A stretch of DNA of 64,000 nucleotides from Achromobacter xylosoxidans A8 (GCF_000165835.1 NC_014642.1:62001-126000); one strand, 5' to 3'; positions 1-10,894 are shown, counted from the first letter of the stretch. The notes: generated from the letters alone by a model not told the origin. A program made the numbers and translations.

Positions 1-755
1 CGTACCGCTTGCCGCGGCCGGTGGGCGCCTACGCGCTGGCGGCATCGCGCTATTGCCACGAATACGGGCTACGGCGAGAGCAGTTGGGCGAAGTCGCGCT
101 GGCCGCGCGCGGCTGGGCCCGCCTGAACCCGGACGCCTACGCGCGCGAGCCGTTGACAATGGACGACTATCTGGCCTCGCGCATGGTGGCCGACCCCTTG
201 AGCGTGCGGGACTGCTGCCTGGTCACCGACGGCGCGGCCGCGATCGTGATGGTGAGCGCCGAGCGCGCCCGCGACCTGGCGCGACAGCCGGTCTATCTGC
301 TGGGCGCGGCCGCCGCCACCGAGCACCGCGAGATCACCCAGATGCCGGACCTGACCCGCACCGCGGCCCGTCTGTCGGGCCCGCGCGCGCTGGCCCAGGC
401 CGGCGTCGGCGTCGCCGACATCGACGTGGTTCAGCTGTACGACGCCTTCACCATCAATACCCTGCTGTTTCTCGAAGACCTTGGCTTTTGCGACAAGGGC
501 GAGGCCGGCAGCTTTGTCGAGGGCGGGCGCATCGCCCCGGGCGGGGAACTGCCCGTCAACACGAACGGCGGCGGTCTGTCCTGCGTGCACCCGGGTATGT
601 ACGGCCTGTTCGCCATCGTGGAGGCCGTCGAGCAGTTGATGGGGCGTGCTGGCCAGCGCCAGGTGGCCGGCGCCAGGCTGGCGCTGGCCCACGGCAATGG
701 CGGCGAGTTGTCCAGCCAGGCAACCGTGGTGCTTGGCATGCAAGACGTTCTATAA
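1..755 (+). CDS. Thiolase-family protein, C-terminal part (cut by window edge)
   Basis: This open frame enters from the left edge (frame of base 3) and is the C-terminal ~250 residues of an SCP-x/thiolase-like acyl-CoA acetyltransferase. Family-like segments are GAAAI near residue 77, VVQLYDAFT (the NEAF/YDAF region), and NTNGGGLSCVHPGM followed by a terminal LAHGNGG, which replace the classical NxxGGAIAxGHP and CxGGG boxes. Such thiolase-like proteins cleave or condense beta-ketoacyl-CoA or act as aldolases in side-chain degradation. The 5' end lies outside the window. An acyl-CoA dehydrogenase follows 11 bases downstream, so it belongs to an acyl-CoA catabolic operon. The substrate cannot be read from the sequence. 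Confidence 0.85.
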   Translation, partial: YRLPRPVGAYALAASRYCHEYGLRREQLGEVALAARGWARLNPDAYAREPLTMDDYLASRMVADPLSVRDCCLVTDGAAAIVMVSAERARDLARQPVYLLGAAAATEHREITQMPDLTRTAARLSGPRALAQAGVGVADIDVVQLYDAFTINTLLFLEDLGFCDKGEAGSFVEGGRIAPGGELPVNTNGGGLSCVHPGMYGLFAIVEAVEQLMGRAGQRQVAGARLALAHGNGGELSSQATVVLGMQDVL

Positions 756-766
756 GGAGATTTCCC

Positions 767-1963
767 GTGGACCTTCGATTTACCGAAGCTGAATTGGCGT
801 TCCGTGCAGAAGTGCAGGCCTTCGTCCGCGAAGCGCTGCTGCCGGCGACCCGAGACAAGGTGCTGGGCCACCGGCGCCTGCACCGCGAAGATTACGTGCA
901 ATGGCACCGCATCCTGCACCGCCAGGGCTGGGGCGCGCCGGCCTGGCCGGCCGAATTCGGCGGAACCGGCTGGAACCCGCTGCAACGCATGATCTTCGAG
1001 ATCGAGTGCTACCGCGCCGGCGCGCCGCGGCTGGTGCCCTTCGGCCTGTCCATGATTGGCCCCGTGCTGATCAAGTTCGCCAGTCCCGAAATGCAGCAGC
1101 GCTTCCTGCCGCGGATTCCTTCGATGGAGGACTTCTGGTGCCAGGGCTATTCCGAGCCCGGTTCGGGTTCGGACCTGGCGTCGCTCAAGACGCGCGCGGT
1201 CAGGCAGGGCGACCATTACGTCGTGGACGGGCAGAAAACCTGGACCACCATGGCGCACTACGCCGACTGGATGTTCTGCCTGGTGCGCACCGATCCCGAG
1301 GCCAAGGCGCAGGAGGGCATATCGCTGCTGCTGATCGACATGAAATCCCCGGGCATAACGGTGCGCCCCATCGTGACCCTGGACGGCGCGCGCGAAGTCA
1401 ACGAAGTCTGGCTCGAAGGCGTGCGGGTGCCGGCCGCCAACCTGGTTGGCCAGGAGAACAAAGGCTGGACCTACGCCAAATACCTGCTGGGCCATGAGCG
1501 CACCGGCATCGCGGGCATCGGCACTTGCCACCGCGAACTCACGGTCCTGAAATCGCTGGCGGCGAAAGCGCCTTGCGCTGACGGCGGCGTCATGCTGGAC
1601 GAGCCACGTATGCGTGACAAGATCGCCCGCATTGAGATGGAAGTCATGGCGCTCGAGATGCTGATGCTGCGCGTGGCCACCGAGAACGGCAGCCGCGGGC
1701 CCGGTCCCGAGGCATCCATACTCAAGATCCGCGGCTCCGAAATCCAGCAGGATCTGGTCGCGTTGCAGATGGAGCTGGCCGGGCCGCAGGCCTGGCCGTT
1801 TGACCCCGCCTGGCTCGAAGCTGGCGGCGAGCCCTCCATCGACGCGCCAGCCTGGGCGGCGCCCTGCACGGGCGCCTACATGGATATGCGCAAGACGTCG
1901 ATCTTCGGAGGAACGACCGAAGTGCAGAAGAACATCATCGCCAAGATGATTCTTGGATTCTGA
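767..1963 (+). CDS. Acyl-CoA dehydrogenase (FadE-type)
   Basis: A 398-residue flavin acyl-CoA dehydrogenase. The frame is open much further upstream, but the GTG at 767 is chosen because AAGGAGA sits at 753-759 and the upstream part only shadows the thiolase. The N-terminal helical domain begins DLRFTEAELAFR; the FAD/substrate segment QGYSEPGSGSDLASL is near residue 127-140 and QKTWTTMAHYADW near 160. The C-terminal IFGGTTEVQKNIIAKMIL is the family tail. It would introduce an alpha,beta double bond into an acyl-CoA and pass electrons to ETF. It sits 11 bases before a second dehydrogenase; in steroid and branched-chain pathways such pairs often form heteromers, so a two-subunit enzyme is a reasonable inference. 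Confidence 0.92.
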   Translation: MDLRFTEAELAFRAEVQAFVREALLPATRDKVLGHRRLHREDYVQWHRILHRQGWGAPAWPAEFGGTGWNPLQRMIFEIECYRAGAPRLVPFGLSMIGPVLIKFASPEMQQRFLPRIPSMEDFWCQGYSEPGSGSDLASLKTRAVRQGDHYVVDGQKTWTTMAHYADWMFCLVRTDPEAKAQEGISLLLIDMKSPGITVRPIVTLDGAREVNEVWLEGVRVPAANLVGQENKGWTYAKYLLGHERTGIAGIGTCHRELTVLKSLAAKAPCADGGVMLDEPRMRDKIARIEMEVMALEMLMLRVATENGSRGPGPEASILKIRGSEIQQDLVALQMELAGPQAWPFDPAWLEAGGEPSIDAPAWAAPCTGAYMDMRKTSIFGGTTEVQKNIIAKMILGF

Positions 1964-1974
1964 GGAGCATAGGC

Positions 1975-4066
<2,092 letters not shown>

Positions 4067-4094
4067 CAGGCGAGCAGGGCAGGGCAGGAAAGCG

Positions 4095-4135
4095 AAAAAA
4101 AGCGGCATGGGCCCATGGGCCCATGCCGCTTTTTT
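4095..4135. terminator. Bidirectional rho-independent terminator, perfect palindrome
   Basis: Bases 4101-4130 form a perfect 30-base palindrome (arm AGCGGCATGGGCCCA), flanked by an A run on the left and a T run on the right. It therefore works as an intrinsic terminator in both directions. It lies between the plus-strand monooxygenase gene and the convergent minus-strand Bug gene, exactly where a shared terminator is expected. Confidence 0.93.
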
Positions 4136-4145
4136 GTCGAATCGT

Positions 4146-5156
4146 TTAATCGACCTTGATGTTCTTTTCGCGGATGACCTTGGTAAAGGTGTCAATGTCA
4201 TGCTGCATCATCACCGTCAATGCCTCTGGCGTGCTGGAGTTCAGCATAATGCCGTAATCGGCCATCCTGCTGTTCATGCCCGGCTCAGCCAATATCTGCT
4301 TGAGGCTCTGGTTGACCTTCTGCACCACCGCCGGCGGCGTCTTGGCCGGCAGCATCATGCCGAACCAGCTCATGGGCTCGAATCCCTTGTAGCCGGACTC
4401 CCCGAAGGTCGGCGTGTCGGGCAACTGGCGGGCGCGGGTGGGGCCGTTGACGGCCAGCGGGATCAGCTTGCCGGCCGTCACATGCGACACCGAGCCGGGC
4501 ACAGAAATGATGAGCGTCTGGACATGTCCTCCGATCGCCTGGGTGATCGCGGGTGCTTCGCCCTTATAGGGAACGTGAATCAACTTGATGCCGGCGGCAT
4601 CCTGGAACAGTTCCATCAGCAAATGCCCCGTCGAGCCGGTGCCGAACGAGGCATAGCTGTACTTGCCAGGCTCCGCCTTGGCCATGGCCACAAAGTCGGC
4701 CAGATTCTTGACCGGTGTGCCGGGAGCGGCGGCGAACAGGAACGGTATCGTCCCCACTAGCGAAACCGGCTCGAAACTCTTGATCGGATCGAACGCGGCT
4801 TTGTCGCCGAACAATCCGGGCACCAGCATCAACGCGTTCGTGCCCATCAGCATGGTATAGCCATCCGGAGCCGCCCGGGCCACCGACTCGGCTGCAATCG
4901 TGCCCGACGCGCCGGGCTTGTTTTCTACCACTACGGACTGCTGCCAGAGCTTGCTGAGATGTTCCGCGATCTGGCGGGTCATGGCGTCGGACGCGCCGCC
5001 GGCGGCGTAGGGGGTGACGATCTTGACGGGGCGCTGCGGGAACTCCTGAGCGCTGGTGGCGCCCGCTTGTGCCGCGCAAGTCAGCAGGGCGATACCGGCC
5101 GCGGCCCCTGGCCGTCTTGCGAGACGGCGGATAAAGCTGAGTATGGTCGATGGCAT
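4146..5156 (-). CDS. Bug-family tripartite tricarboxylate transporter substrate-binding protein
   Basis: A 336-residue exported periplasmic binding protein. The N-terminus has an Arg-rich start, a hydrophobic stretch (AAAGIALLTCAAQAGATSA) and a likely signal peptidase site before QEFPQRPVKIVTPYAAGGASD, the usual mature start of Bug proteins. The middle has VVVENKPGASGTIAAE and YASFGTGSTGHL, both family hallmarks. Bug proteins bind carboxylates and related small molecules for TctAB-type permeases; no permease gene is near, which is common for this expanded family. It is transcribed towards the convergent catabolic operon and divergently from the CoA-transferase gene. Confidence 0.92.
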   Translation of the reverse strand: MPSTILSFIRRLARRPGAAAGIALLTCAAQAGATSAQEFPQRPVKIVTPYAAGGASDAMTRQIAEHLSKLWQQSVVVENKPGASGTIAAESVARAAPDGYTMLMGTNALMLVPGLFGDKAAFDPIKSFEPVSLVGTIPFLFAAAPGTPVKNLADFVAMAKAEPGKYSYASFGTGSTGHLLMELFQDAAGIKLIHVPYKGEAPAITQAIGGHVQTLIISVPGSVSHVTAGKLIPLAVNGPTRARQLPDTPTFGESGYKGFEPMSWFGMMLPAKTPPAVVQKVNQSLKQILAEPGMNSRMADYGIMLNSSTPEALTVMMQHDIDTFTKVIREKNIKVD

Positions 5157-5401
5157 ACGAGTGTCTCCGAATATGTTCTGGTGTGAGGCAGAGCGATTTC
5201 AGAAGAGACTGGTCGTGCCTACAAGAGGAAAATGAACTTTGACCGCAATGTGGGCAATGCATGGATTTCTGGCGAAAGCCTCTCTCGCAGCGCGGGAATT
5301 GCCCATATTGTGGTCGTTTCATCGTCCCCGTTTGAGGGACGTATCAAACTGCTGAAATGATGGTGTTCACTACACCGTTCTTAAAACTAAAGGAGCAGGG
5401 G

Positions 5402-6619
5402 ATGAGCGAGATATCAGGCGGCCATGGAAAAGGGCCTTTGGCGGGTTTGCGTGTGCTGGACATAGCCACCATTCTGGCCGCTCCTTCCGCGGCGGCGCTA
5501 CTGTCGGACTACGGCGCTGAAGTGCTAAAAATCGAACTGCCCGGCGGCGACGGCCTGCGCGAGTTTCCACCGCACAAAAATGGCAAGCCGCTGTGGTGGA
5601 AAGTCACCAACCGGAATAAGAAGCTTATCTCGCTGGACCTGCGCAAGCCCGAAGGTCTGGCGCTGTTCAAGCGGCTCCTGCCCCGGTTCGACGTGCTGAT
5701 AGAGAACTTCCGACCAGGTACGCTCGAGCGCTGGGGCCTGGACCGCGACACCCTTTGGCAACTCCAACCGCGCCTGACCATATTGCGTGTCACCGCGTTC
5801 GGCCAGGACGGCCCATATCGCGACCGCCCCGGTTTCGCCCGGGTTTTCGAATCGATGGGTGGCCTGACCTATATCTGTGGCGAGCCAGACGGCCCTCCCA
5901 TGCATGTCGGTTATCCCCTCGGCGACTCCGTTGGCGGTCTGATGGGCGCCGTCGGCGTACTGGCGGCGCTGTGGAAACGCGCCCGCGACCCCCAGGCCCT
6001 CGGCGAGGAAATCGACCTGTCGCTGACCGAGGCCACCCTCAAACTGCTGGAATACCTGCCGATCCGATACGACCAGCTCGGAGAAGTCTGCGAGCGCAGC
6101 GGTAACATCAGCCAGTACGCCGCGCCGACCGGTGCATACCGGACCCGCGACCGACACTGGGTATCTTTGTCCGGCAGCACCAACGCACTGTTTGCCGCCA
6201 ACTGCCGGGCCATAGGCCGGGAAGACCTGATTGCCGACCCGAGATACCAGAGCAACGTCAATCGCTGTGGCTACAAGGACGAACTGAACGCCTTGTTCGG
6301 CGAATGGATCGCGAGTCACGACCTGACCCACGTCCTCGCATGCTTCGAGCTCCACAAAGGAACCCTGGTCCCCATCTACTCGGCCAAACAGATCGCCGAA
6401 GACGCGCAAATCGCGGCGCGAGGCTTCCTGCGCGAAGTGCCCGACCCCGATCTCGGGCTGGTCAGGGTCCAGGGCGTCGTGCCGCGTTTTCGCAACGATC
6501 CCGGCGACATCTACGGCACAGCGGGCCCCATTGGCCATGATAATGACGAAATCTATGGCCAGTGGCTGGGTTTGAGTGCTGCCGATCAGGCAGTGCTGCG
6601 AAAGGCGCAGGTAATTTGA
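5402..6619 (+). CDS. CaiB/BaiF family (class III) CoA-transferase
   Basis: A 405-residue class III CoA-transferase. The ATG at 5402 is chosen because AAAGGAG lies six bases before it; the frame is open from 5357. Seen are GPLAGLRVLDIATILAAPSAAALLSDYGAEVLKIE, NRNKKLISLDLRKPEG, the LIENFRPGTLERWGLD segment and TAFGQDGPYRDRPGFARVFESMGGL, all standard CaiB landmarks. The usual nucleophilic Asp region is present near residue 165-180. It would move CoA between a carboxylate and a donor acyl-CoA. It is divergent from the Bug gene; together they suggest uptake and CoA activation of an organic acid. Confidence 0.92.
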   Translation: MSEISGGHGKGPLAGLRVLDIATILAAPSAAALLSDYGAEVLKIELPGGDGLREFPPHKNGKPLWWKVTNRNKKLISLDLRKPEGLALFKRLLPRFDVLIENFRPGTLERWGLDRDTLWQLQPRLTILRVTAFGQDGPYRDRPGFARVFESMGGLTYICGEPDGPPMHVGYPLGDSVGGLMGAVGVLAALWKRARDPQALGEEIDLSLTEATLKLLEYLPIRYDQLGEVCERSGNISQYAAPTGAYRTRDRHWVSLSGSTNALFAANCRAIGREDLIADPRYQSNVNRCGYKDELNALFGEWIASHDLTHVLACFELHKGTLVPIYSAKQIAEDAQIAARGFLREVPDPDLGLVRVQGVVPRFRNDPGDIYGTAGPIGHDNDEIYGQWLGLSAADQAVLRKAQVI

Positions 6620-6631
6620 CGGACAGGGAAG

Positions 6632-6656
6632 AGGGCCCGTGGCGACGGCCCTATTT
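6632..6656 (+). terminator. Possible weak terminator after CoA-transferase
   Basis: An inverted repeat (AGGGCC at 6632-6637, GGCCCT at 6647-6652, nine-base loop) lies 12 bases after the stop codon and is followed only by ATTT. The stem is short and the T tract is poor, so termination is a guess based on position. Confidence 0.35.
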
Positions 6657-6764
6657 CGATGTCACGAGACTAAGTGCCACTCAAGTTCCACTGGTTCCAG
6701 GCCCATGACCACAAAGGCGAGATATCTCGCATTCACCGCATGCGATGGGCTTGGGGCGGCGATT

Positions 6765-7546
6765 CTGGAGGCAGTAGGTCGGTGGATCAGTTCGAGATGC
6801 AGGAGCTCGAGAAACTCGTGTTCGTGCAGCGCGCGCGCCTCGTTTCCGCCGAGCACGCGGCACAGAAGAAGGTGGCCAAAGTAAGCGGAGATTGCCCCAT
6901 TGCATCGCGACGAAGAAAATCAAACGCGCGTTGGAAAAGCTAGGAAGTTTGAAGAGCGTGGGGCAGCAGCTGGCCAACAGTCGCATCTTTTCAGGAACAT
7001 ACGCCCTTGTCATCGTAGAGGGCTCCGGTAAGCGACTAATCCGGCCGATGTGCTATCAATGCAGCCCGGAGGCGATGCCCGAAAATATGATCTGCAGTAT
7101 GCAGTACCCCGAGACATACAACGCCCGCGGGAACAATCTGGAAGGGTTCTAGGGAAGGACGTTCAGCTTCAAGCACGGGATCATTGTGGCCAGCACATTC
7201 AATTAGCACGTCGCCAAGTACGCGCTGGAGGGGGGGGACGAACTCGTCCCCGATGAAAAGAAGGAGGACATCATCCTCGAGTTTTCGCCCTAGCCGGGCA
7301 GGAGATGCTTATTGCATGTCTCTGGGAGGAGTGGAAAGGGCCGGAAGGAGCGGCTTCTTTCATTTGTTGTGATCTCGCGAGCTACCCCGGGCAGTGGCCG
7401 TGGCGGGCCGCGGTCACTGCAGCGTGCAGATCACGCATGAAAATGTTCACGGCACGTTGAATCCCGACCATAGAGGTTTTGCTGCCTGCTACACAATTCC
7501 GGATGATCGGGCGCGTCCCTATTAAGAGCAAAGGCTCGGTGTTTAG
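6765..7546 (+). pseudogene. Decayed SRAP-family (SOS response-associated peptidase, YedK/HMCES-like) gene
   Basis: Successive frames spell the C-terminal two thirds of an SRAP protein. MQELEKLVFVQRARLVSAEH lies near 6797, and after a frameshift KKIKRALEKLGSL, SRIFSGTYALVIVEGSGKRLIRPM, QYPETYNARGNNLEGF. The same frame then crosses a TAG where family members have Trp and two more TAG codons at expected Glu and Gln positions. After another shift come GQEMLIACLWEEWKGPEG and a tail LNPDHRGFAACYTIPDDRARPY, then TAA in place of Tyr, then EQRLGV. No start codon or MC catalytic N-terminus is recognisable. Functional SRAP proteins shield abasic sites in single-stranded DNA; this copy cannot do so. Confidence 0.8.
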
Positions 7547-7708
7547 GACATGCCCTGCCTGGCCGGCGCATGCAGTGTGCATTGTTCGCCCACATGAGCG
7601 CCCTCGATCAGTCGCCCATTCACCGAAGGTGTTCCTTGAACTCTTCCGAGATTCGCAGCCGCGATGTCTTGCCTTCCATCCCCCATCGCCATATCACCTC
7701 AATTATTC

Positions 7709-7860
7709 ACTCGCGGGAACGCCTTGCGCAGGTTGGCCCCCAACTCCCAATGAAAAGGCCTGGCACCGCGGCCGAGGTAGCCGACACCGTCATGTGGTTG
7801 CTCTCACCCGCGGCCAGCTATGTGGCGGGAACGAACGTGGGCGTGTCGGGCGCACGCTAA
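7709..7860 (+). pseudogene. C-terminal fragment of a short-chain dehydrogenase
   Basis: The last ~50 codons of this frame read RLAQVGPQLPMKRPGTAAEV, ADTVMWLLSPAASYVAGTN and VGVSGAR. This is the typical SDR ending in which the final residues follow the WLLS-AASYVTGT helix. No Rossmann GxxxGxG start or YxxxK catalytic segment occurs upstream, and the preceding DNA belongs to another remnant. It is therefore a truncated relic. The longer frame from 7570 includes non-homologous codons. Confidence 0.75.
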
Positions 7861-7996
7861 GGCGAATCGCCGAGGCCCCCGTGGAGAAACGACGCAAAGA
7901 CAAATGCATGAGCGTACGTCTCGATGGGAGGGGGAGGAGCGTTCGCGAACGGACGGGCGAGGGGCTTACGGCGGCGTTCGTCCCGCCTGGACCCGC

Positions 7997-9193
7997 TCAG
8001 CTCGCCGCGATTCGATGACCGGTACGGAAGCCATGTGTCCGCGCCGACCACACGACCGTGGTTCCCAGCAAAGCCAACATCACTAGCGCCCACGGTAGGG
8101 CAGCGGGCCCAATGTGCTCCAGAAGGACCCCGCCCAAGGCGCCGCCACCTGCCACGGCGAGGTTGAAGACGGTCACTAGCATGGATTGCGCCACGTCGGT
8201 GCCGTCGCCGGCCGTATCCGCCAGGGCGGTTTGCAGCAAGGTCGGGGCGCCACCGAAGGTCAGCCCCCAGACGGCAATGCCCAGCAGCACGGCTGCGGGC
8301 GAACCGCCCGAAAGCCCCAGTACCAGGGCCGCGACAGCGAATGCCGTCAAACTGAGCAGCGTCAGTGCGCGCAGCCAGCGATCTACCAGCGCGCCGGTGA
8401 TCCAGATACCCGCGATGGAAGCCACGCCGAACAACAGCAATACAGCATCGACACGATGCCCCAACCCGGCGGATGCAAGGAAGGGAGCGATATAGGTGTA
8501 GAGAATGTTGTGCGCCAGTATCCAGGCGAACAACGCCAACAGCACGGGCCGGATGCCCGGCGTCGTGGCGATGCGCCGAAGCGGCAGGCGCTGCCTGGCT
8601 GTCTGCCCCTCGAAGTCGGGCACCGCCAGCCGCACCCAGGCGAACAGCAGCAGCGCCACGGCCGACATGATCCAGAACACGCCGCGCCAATCGAACAGCA
8701 TGCCCAGCCAGGTGCCCAGCGGCACACCGAGGCACAGCGCAATGGGCTGTCCCAATCCTGCCACCGCCAACGCCCGGCCCTGCAAGCGCTGCGGAACTAT
8801 ACGTCGCGCATAACCGGCCACCAGCCCCCACACCACGCCCGCGGCCATGCCTGCAGCAAAGCGCGCGGCCAGGATCAGCTCGTAATGCGTGGAAATGGCT
8901 GTGATGGAGTTGAACGCCAACAGCCCTGCGATGGCTGTCAGAAACAGAGGCCGGCGTTTCCAACTTCGCGTGGCGGCGATGACCGGGATGGCGGCCAGTA
9001 CCGAACCCAAGGCATACAGCGTTACCAATTGGCCCGCCAGGGTTTCAGAAATTTCCAGGCCCGCGCTGATCTGCGGCAGCAGGCCGGCGGGCATCGTTTC
9101 GGTCATGATGGCGAGGAAGCCCGCCATCGTGAAAGCCAGCAGTCGCCACACCGGCAAGCGTCCGGCAGACGCGGGGTTTCCATGCAAATTCAT
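7997..9193 (-). CDS. MFS efflux transporter (sugar efflux / arabinose-polymer exporter type)
   Basis: A 398-residue major facilitator protein with about 12 hydrophobic segments. The first begins RLLAFTMAGFLAIMTETMPAG. The family loop AATRSWKRRPLFLTAI lies between helices 2 and 3, and the motif-C-like AVAGLGQPIALCLGVPLGTWLG near helix 5 marks drug:H+ antiporters of the YdeA/AraJ group. The start at 9193 has GGAG nine bases upstream; ATG at 9208 is an alternative. It follows the reductase gene with almost no gap, so both are probably co-transcribed from the operator-bearing promoter at 10.1 kb. The exported compound is unknown. Confidence 0.88.
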   Translation of the reverse strand: MNLHGNPASAGRLPVWRLLAFTMAGFLAIMTETMPAGLLPQISAGLEISETLAGQLVTLYALGSVLAAIPVIAATRSWKRRPLFLTAIAGLLAFNSITAISTHYELILAARFAAGMAAGVVWGLVAGYARRIVPQRLQGRALAVAGLGQPIALCLGVPLGTWLGMLFDWRGVFWIMSAVALLLFAWVRLAVPDFEGQTARQRLPLRRIATTPGIRPVLLALFAWILAHNILYTYIAPFLASAGLGHRVDAVLLLFGVASIAGIWITGALVDRWLRALTLLSLTAFAVAALVLGLSGGSPAAVLLGIAVWGLTFGGAPTLLQTALADTAGDGTDVAQSMLVTVFNLAVAGGGALGGVLLEHIGPAALPWALVMLALLGTTVVWSARTHGFRTGHRIAAS

Positions 9194-9214
9194 GCGTGAT
9201 GGCTCCATTGCCGC

Positions 9215-10078
9215 TCAGGCCAGATAGGATGCGGCCATGTCCTTACCGCCGTGCCCGGCCGCCAGGGCGCGCTCAAAGCGATGCAGGCCCGCTTGCGCCG
9301 CATCCAGTTGCACGCCGTTTTGCACGGCGGCATGCATGATCAGCCGCGCATCCTTGGCGGCATTGGCAATGGAGAAGCTGGCGGCGTAGTTGTCTGCCAG
9401 GATGGCGGCCGCCTTGGCCTGGAAGTAGCCGCTGTCCATCGGGCCGCCCGTGACCGCATCAATTACTAGCGCCGGATCGACGCCCAGCACCCTGGCCAGC
9501 GCCAGGCTTTCGGCCAGTCCGTGCGTCAGCGCAAAGGCCCAGTTGTTGAGCACAAGTTTCAGGCGGCTGCTCGCGCCTACCTGCTCCGATACCCACAGGG
9601 TGCGTTTGCCGATGGCGTCAAAGACAGGCTGCACGGCATCGCGCTGCGCGATGGGGCCAGACGCCAGGATGACCAGTTGCGCCTGTTCGGCGGGCTGGCG
9701 GGTGCCTTGCACAGGCGCGTCGTAGAACACCAATCCGTGCTGTTCGGCCAGCGCGGCCAGAGTATCGATGCCCTCGATGCCCACCGTGCTCAGTTGCGCC
9801 CAGATGGCGCCCTTGGCCAACGCCGACGCGGCCGCCTGTATCGCCTCCTGGACGCTCGGGCCGTCCTTGAGCACGGTCACGATGATGTCGGCGCCGCGCA
9901 CCGCATCGGCCGGGCTATCGAATGCAAGGATGCCATCAGCGGCCAATGCCCGTGCCTTGGCCGGGCTGCGGTTCCAGGCCTGCACGGCGAACCCCCGTTT
10001 GTGAAGATTGCGGGCGACAGGCGCGCCGATCAGGCCGGTGCCGAGGACGGCTACGGTGGCTTTGTGGTCAGTGCTCAT
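9215..10078 (-). CDS. NAD(P)-dependent beta-hydroxyacid dehydrogenase / imine-reductase-like oxidoreductase
   Basis: A 287-residue protein of the 6PGDH/3-hydroxyisobutyrate dehydrogenase family. The Rossmann motif is VLGTGLIGAPVARNL at residues 10-24, followed by AWNRSPAKARAL. The catalytic region NNWAFALTHGLAESLALA has Asn where the Lys of classical HIBDH (KLxxN) shifts to LKLVLNN, as in many imine-reductase-like members. The start has AAGGAG seven bases upstream. A TetR-type operator lies 38 bases upstream and an MFS exporter follows, so a detoxification or export cassette is likely. Confidence 0.85.
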   Translation of the reverse strand: MSTDHKATVAVLGTGLIGAPVARNLHKRGFAVQAWNRSPAKARALAADGILAFDSPADAVRGADIIVTVLKDGPSVQEAIQAAASALAKGAIWAQLSTVGIEGIDTLAALAEQHGLVFYDAPVQGTRQPAEQAQLVILASGPIAQRDAVQPVFDAIGKRTLWVSEQVGASSRLKLVLNNWAFALTHGLAESLALARVLGVDPALVIDAVTGGPMDSGYFQAKAAAILADNYAASFSIANAAKDARLIMHAAVQNGVQLDAAQAGLHRFERALAAGHGGKDMAASYLA

Positions 10079-10115
10079 AGGAACTCCTTAGATGATGGAT
10101 GAAGAATTCATAATC

Positions 10116-10129
10116 GGAACAATCGTTCC
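10116..10129. promoter_or_regulatory. TetR operator, site 1
   Basis: GGAACAATCGTTCC is a near-perfect palindrome 38 bases before the reductase start codon. It matches site 2 (10794-10807) at 12 of 14 positions, and the implied ideal is GGAACGATCGTTCC. Two matching palindromes bracket the TetR gene and precede the genes it most plausibly controls. Confidence 0.8.
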
Positions 10130-10142
10130 GTATATGGACAAT

Positions 10143-10184
10143 AAAAACCCGCCGTCCCGGTGCGTAAGTCGCCGAGACGGCGGG
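10143..10184 (-). terminator. Intrinsic terminator of the tetR-like gene
   Basis: On the minus strand a nine-base GC stem (CCCGCCGTC at 10148-10156 with GACGGCGGG at 10176-10184) is followed by TTTTTAT. It sits 12 bases after the stop of the TetR gene and just before the operator of the next gene, so it separates the two transcription units. Confidence 0.85.
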
Positions 10185-10195
10185 ATGAGGGCTGA

Positions 10196-10777
10196 CTACA
10201 GCGTGTCTAACGCCACGTTGACCACGTCCAGCAGGCACTGGCGACGCAGGTGCGCGGGACTGCCTTTGCTCAACACCCGCAACCCCTGCATGGTGTTGAC
10301 GAAGGATCGGGCGAGCGCCCGAGCGCTCTTGCCGGCAGCGACTTCGCCCGATTGCTGTCCACGCTGGATCAGCTTCTCCAGCGCCGTCTGCAAGCGTTGG
10401 AAATTGTGCGCCACCAACCCGGCCACCGCCTCATCCTGGCCCGCCAGTTCCAAAGAGGCATTCGCCACCAGGCAGCCACGCCGCTGCGGGTCGCCCAGTT
10501 CGTCCTCGACGATGCGCATCAGCAATTGTCCGATCAGCACCCTGGGAGAGCCGGGACCGGCCAGCAATTCCACATTGGCGGTGGTCACGGCCTGATAACG
10601 GTGCAGCGCCTGTTGATAAAGCCCCTGCTTATTCTCGAACGTGCTGTAAAGGCTGCTGCGCGACAGGCCGGTGCCTTCCACCAGGTCCTGCACGGAGGTC
10701 GCGGTGTAGCCACGCTGCCAGAACACCTCCATGGCGGCATCGGCAATCTCGTCAGGTTCAAATGCTTTTGTCCGCAT
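10196..10777 (-). CDS. TetR/AcrR-family repressor
   Basis: A 193-residue TetR regulator. The N-terminal domain reads DEIADAAMEVFWQRGYTATS, VQDLVEGTGLSRSSLYSTFENKQGLY, a complete HTH at residues ~25-48. The ligand domain is related to AcrR/YxaF-like repressors (RRGCLVANASLEL at mid-protein). It is divergent from the 2-hydroxyacid dehydrogenase gene with operator site 2 between them, and site 1 lies beyond its terminator. This supports control of both flanking units plus autoregulation. Confidence 0.92.
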   Translation of the reverse strand: MRTKAFEPDEIADAAMEVFWQRGYTATSVQDLVEGTGLSRSSLYSTFENKQGLYQQALHRYQAVTTANVELLAGPGSPRVLIGQLLMRIVEDELGDPQRRGCLVANASLELAGQDEAVAGLVAHNFQRLQTALEKLIQRGQQSGEVAAGKSARALARSFVNTMQGLRVLSKGSPAHLRRQCLLDVVNVALDTL

Positions 10778-10793
10778 GGCAACTCACTTAAAT

Positions 10794-10807
10794 GGAATGA
10801 TCGTTCC
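10794..10807. promoter_or_regulatory. TetR operator, site 2
   Basis: GGAATGATCGTTCC lies 17 bases upstream of the TetR start and about 90 bases upstream of the divergent dehydrogenase gene. It is the partner of site 1 at 10116-10129. Occupancy would be expected to shut off transcription in both directions. Confidence 0.8.
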
Positions 10808-10894
10808 CGACAGTGTAGGATGCTGTTTATAGAGCGTCAAGAACAAGCCAACCCATGCAGCCATAGCTGGGCGCCATACTTCCGAAGAGAAATC

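Noticed and set aside
53..766. Upstream extension of the first acyl-CoA dehydrogenase frame
   Set aside because: The open frame there is a shadow of the thiolase gene; the dehydrogenase family start and ribosome-binding site are at 767.
5324..5340. GTCCC...GGGAC repeat before the CoA-transferase as an operator
   Set aside because: Five-base arms occur often by chance in this DNA; no matching second copy was found.
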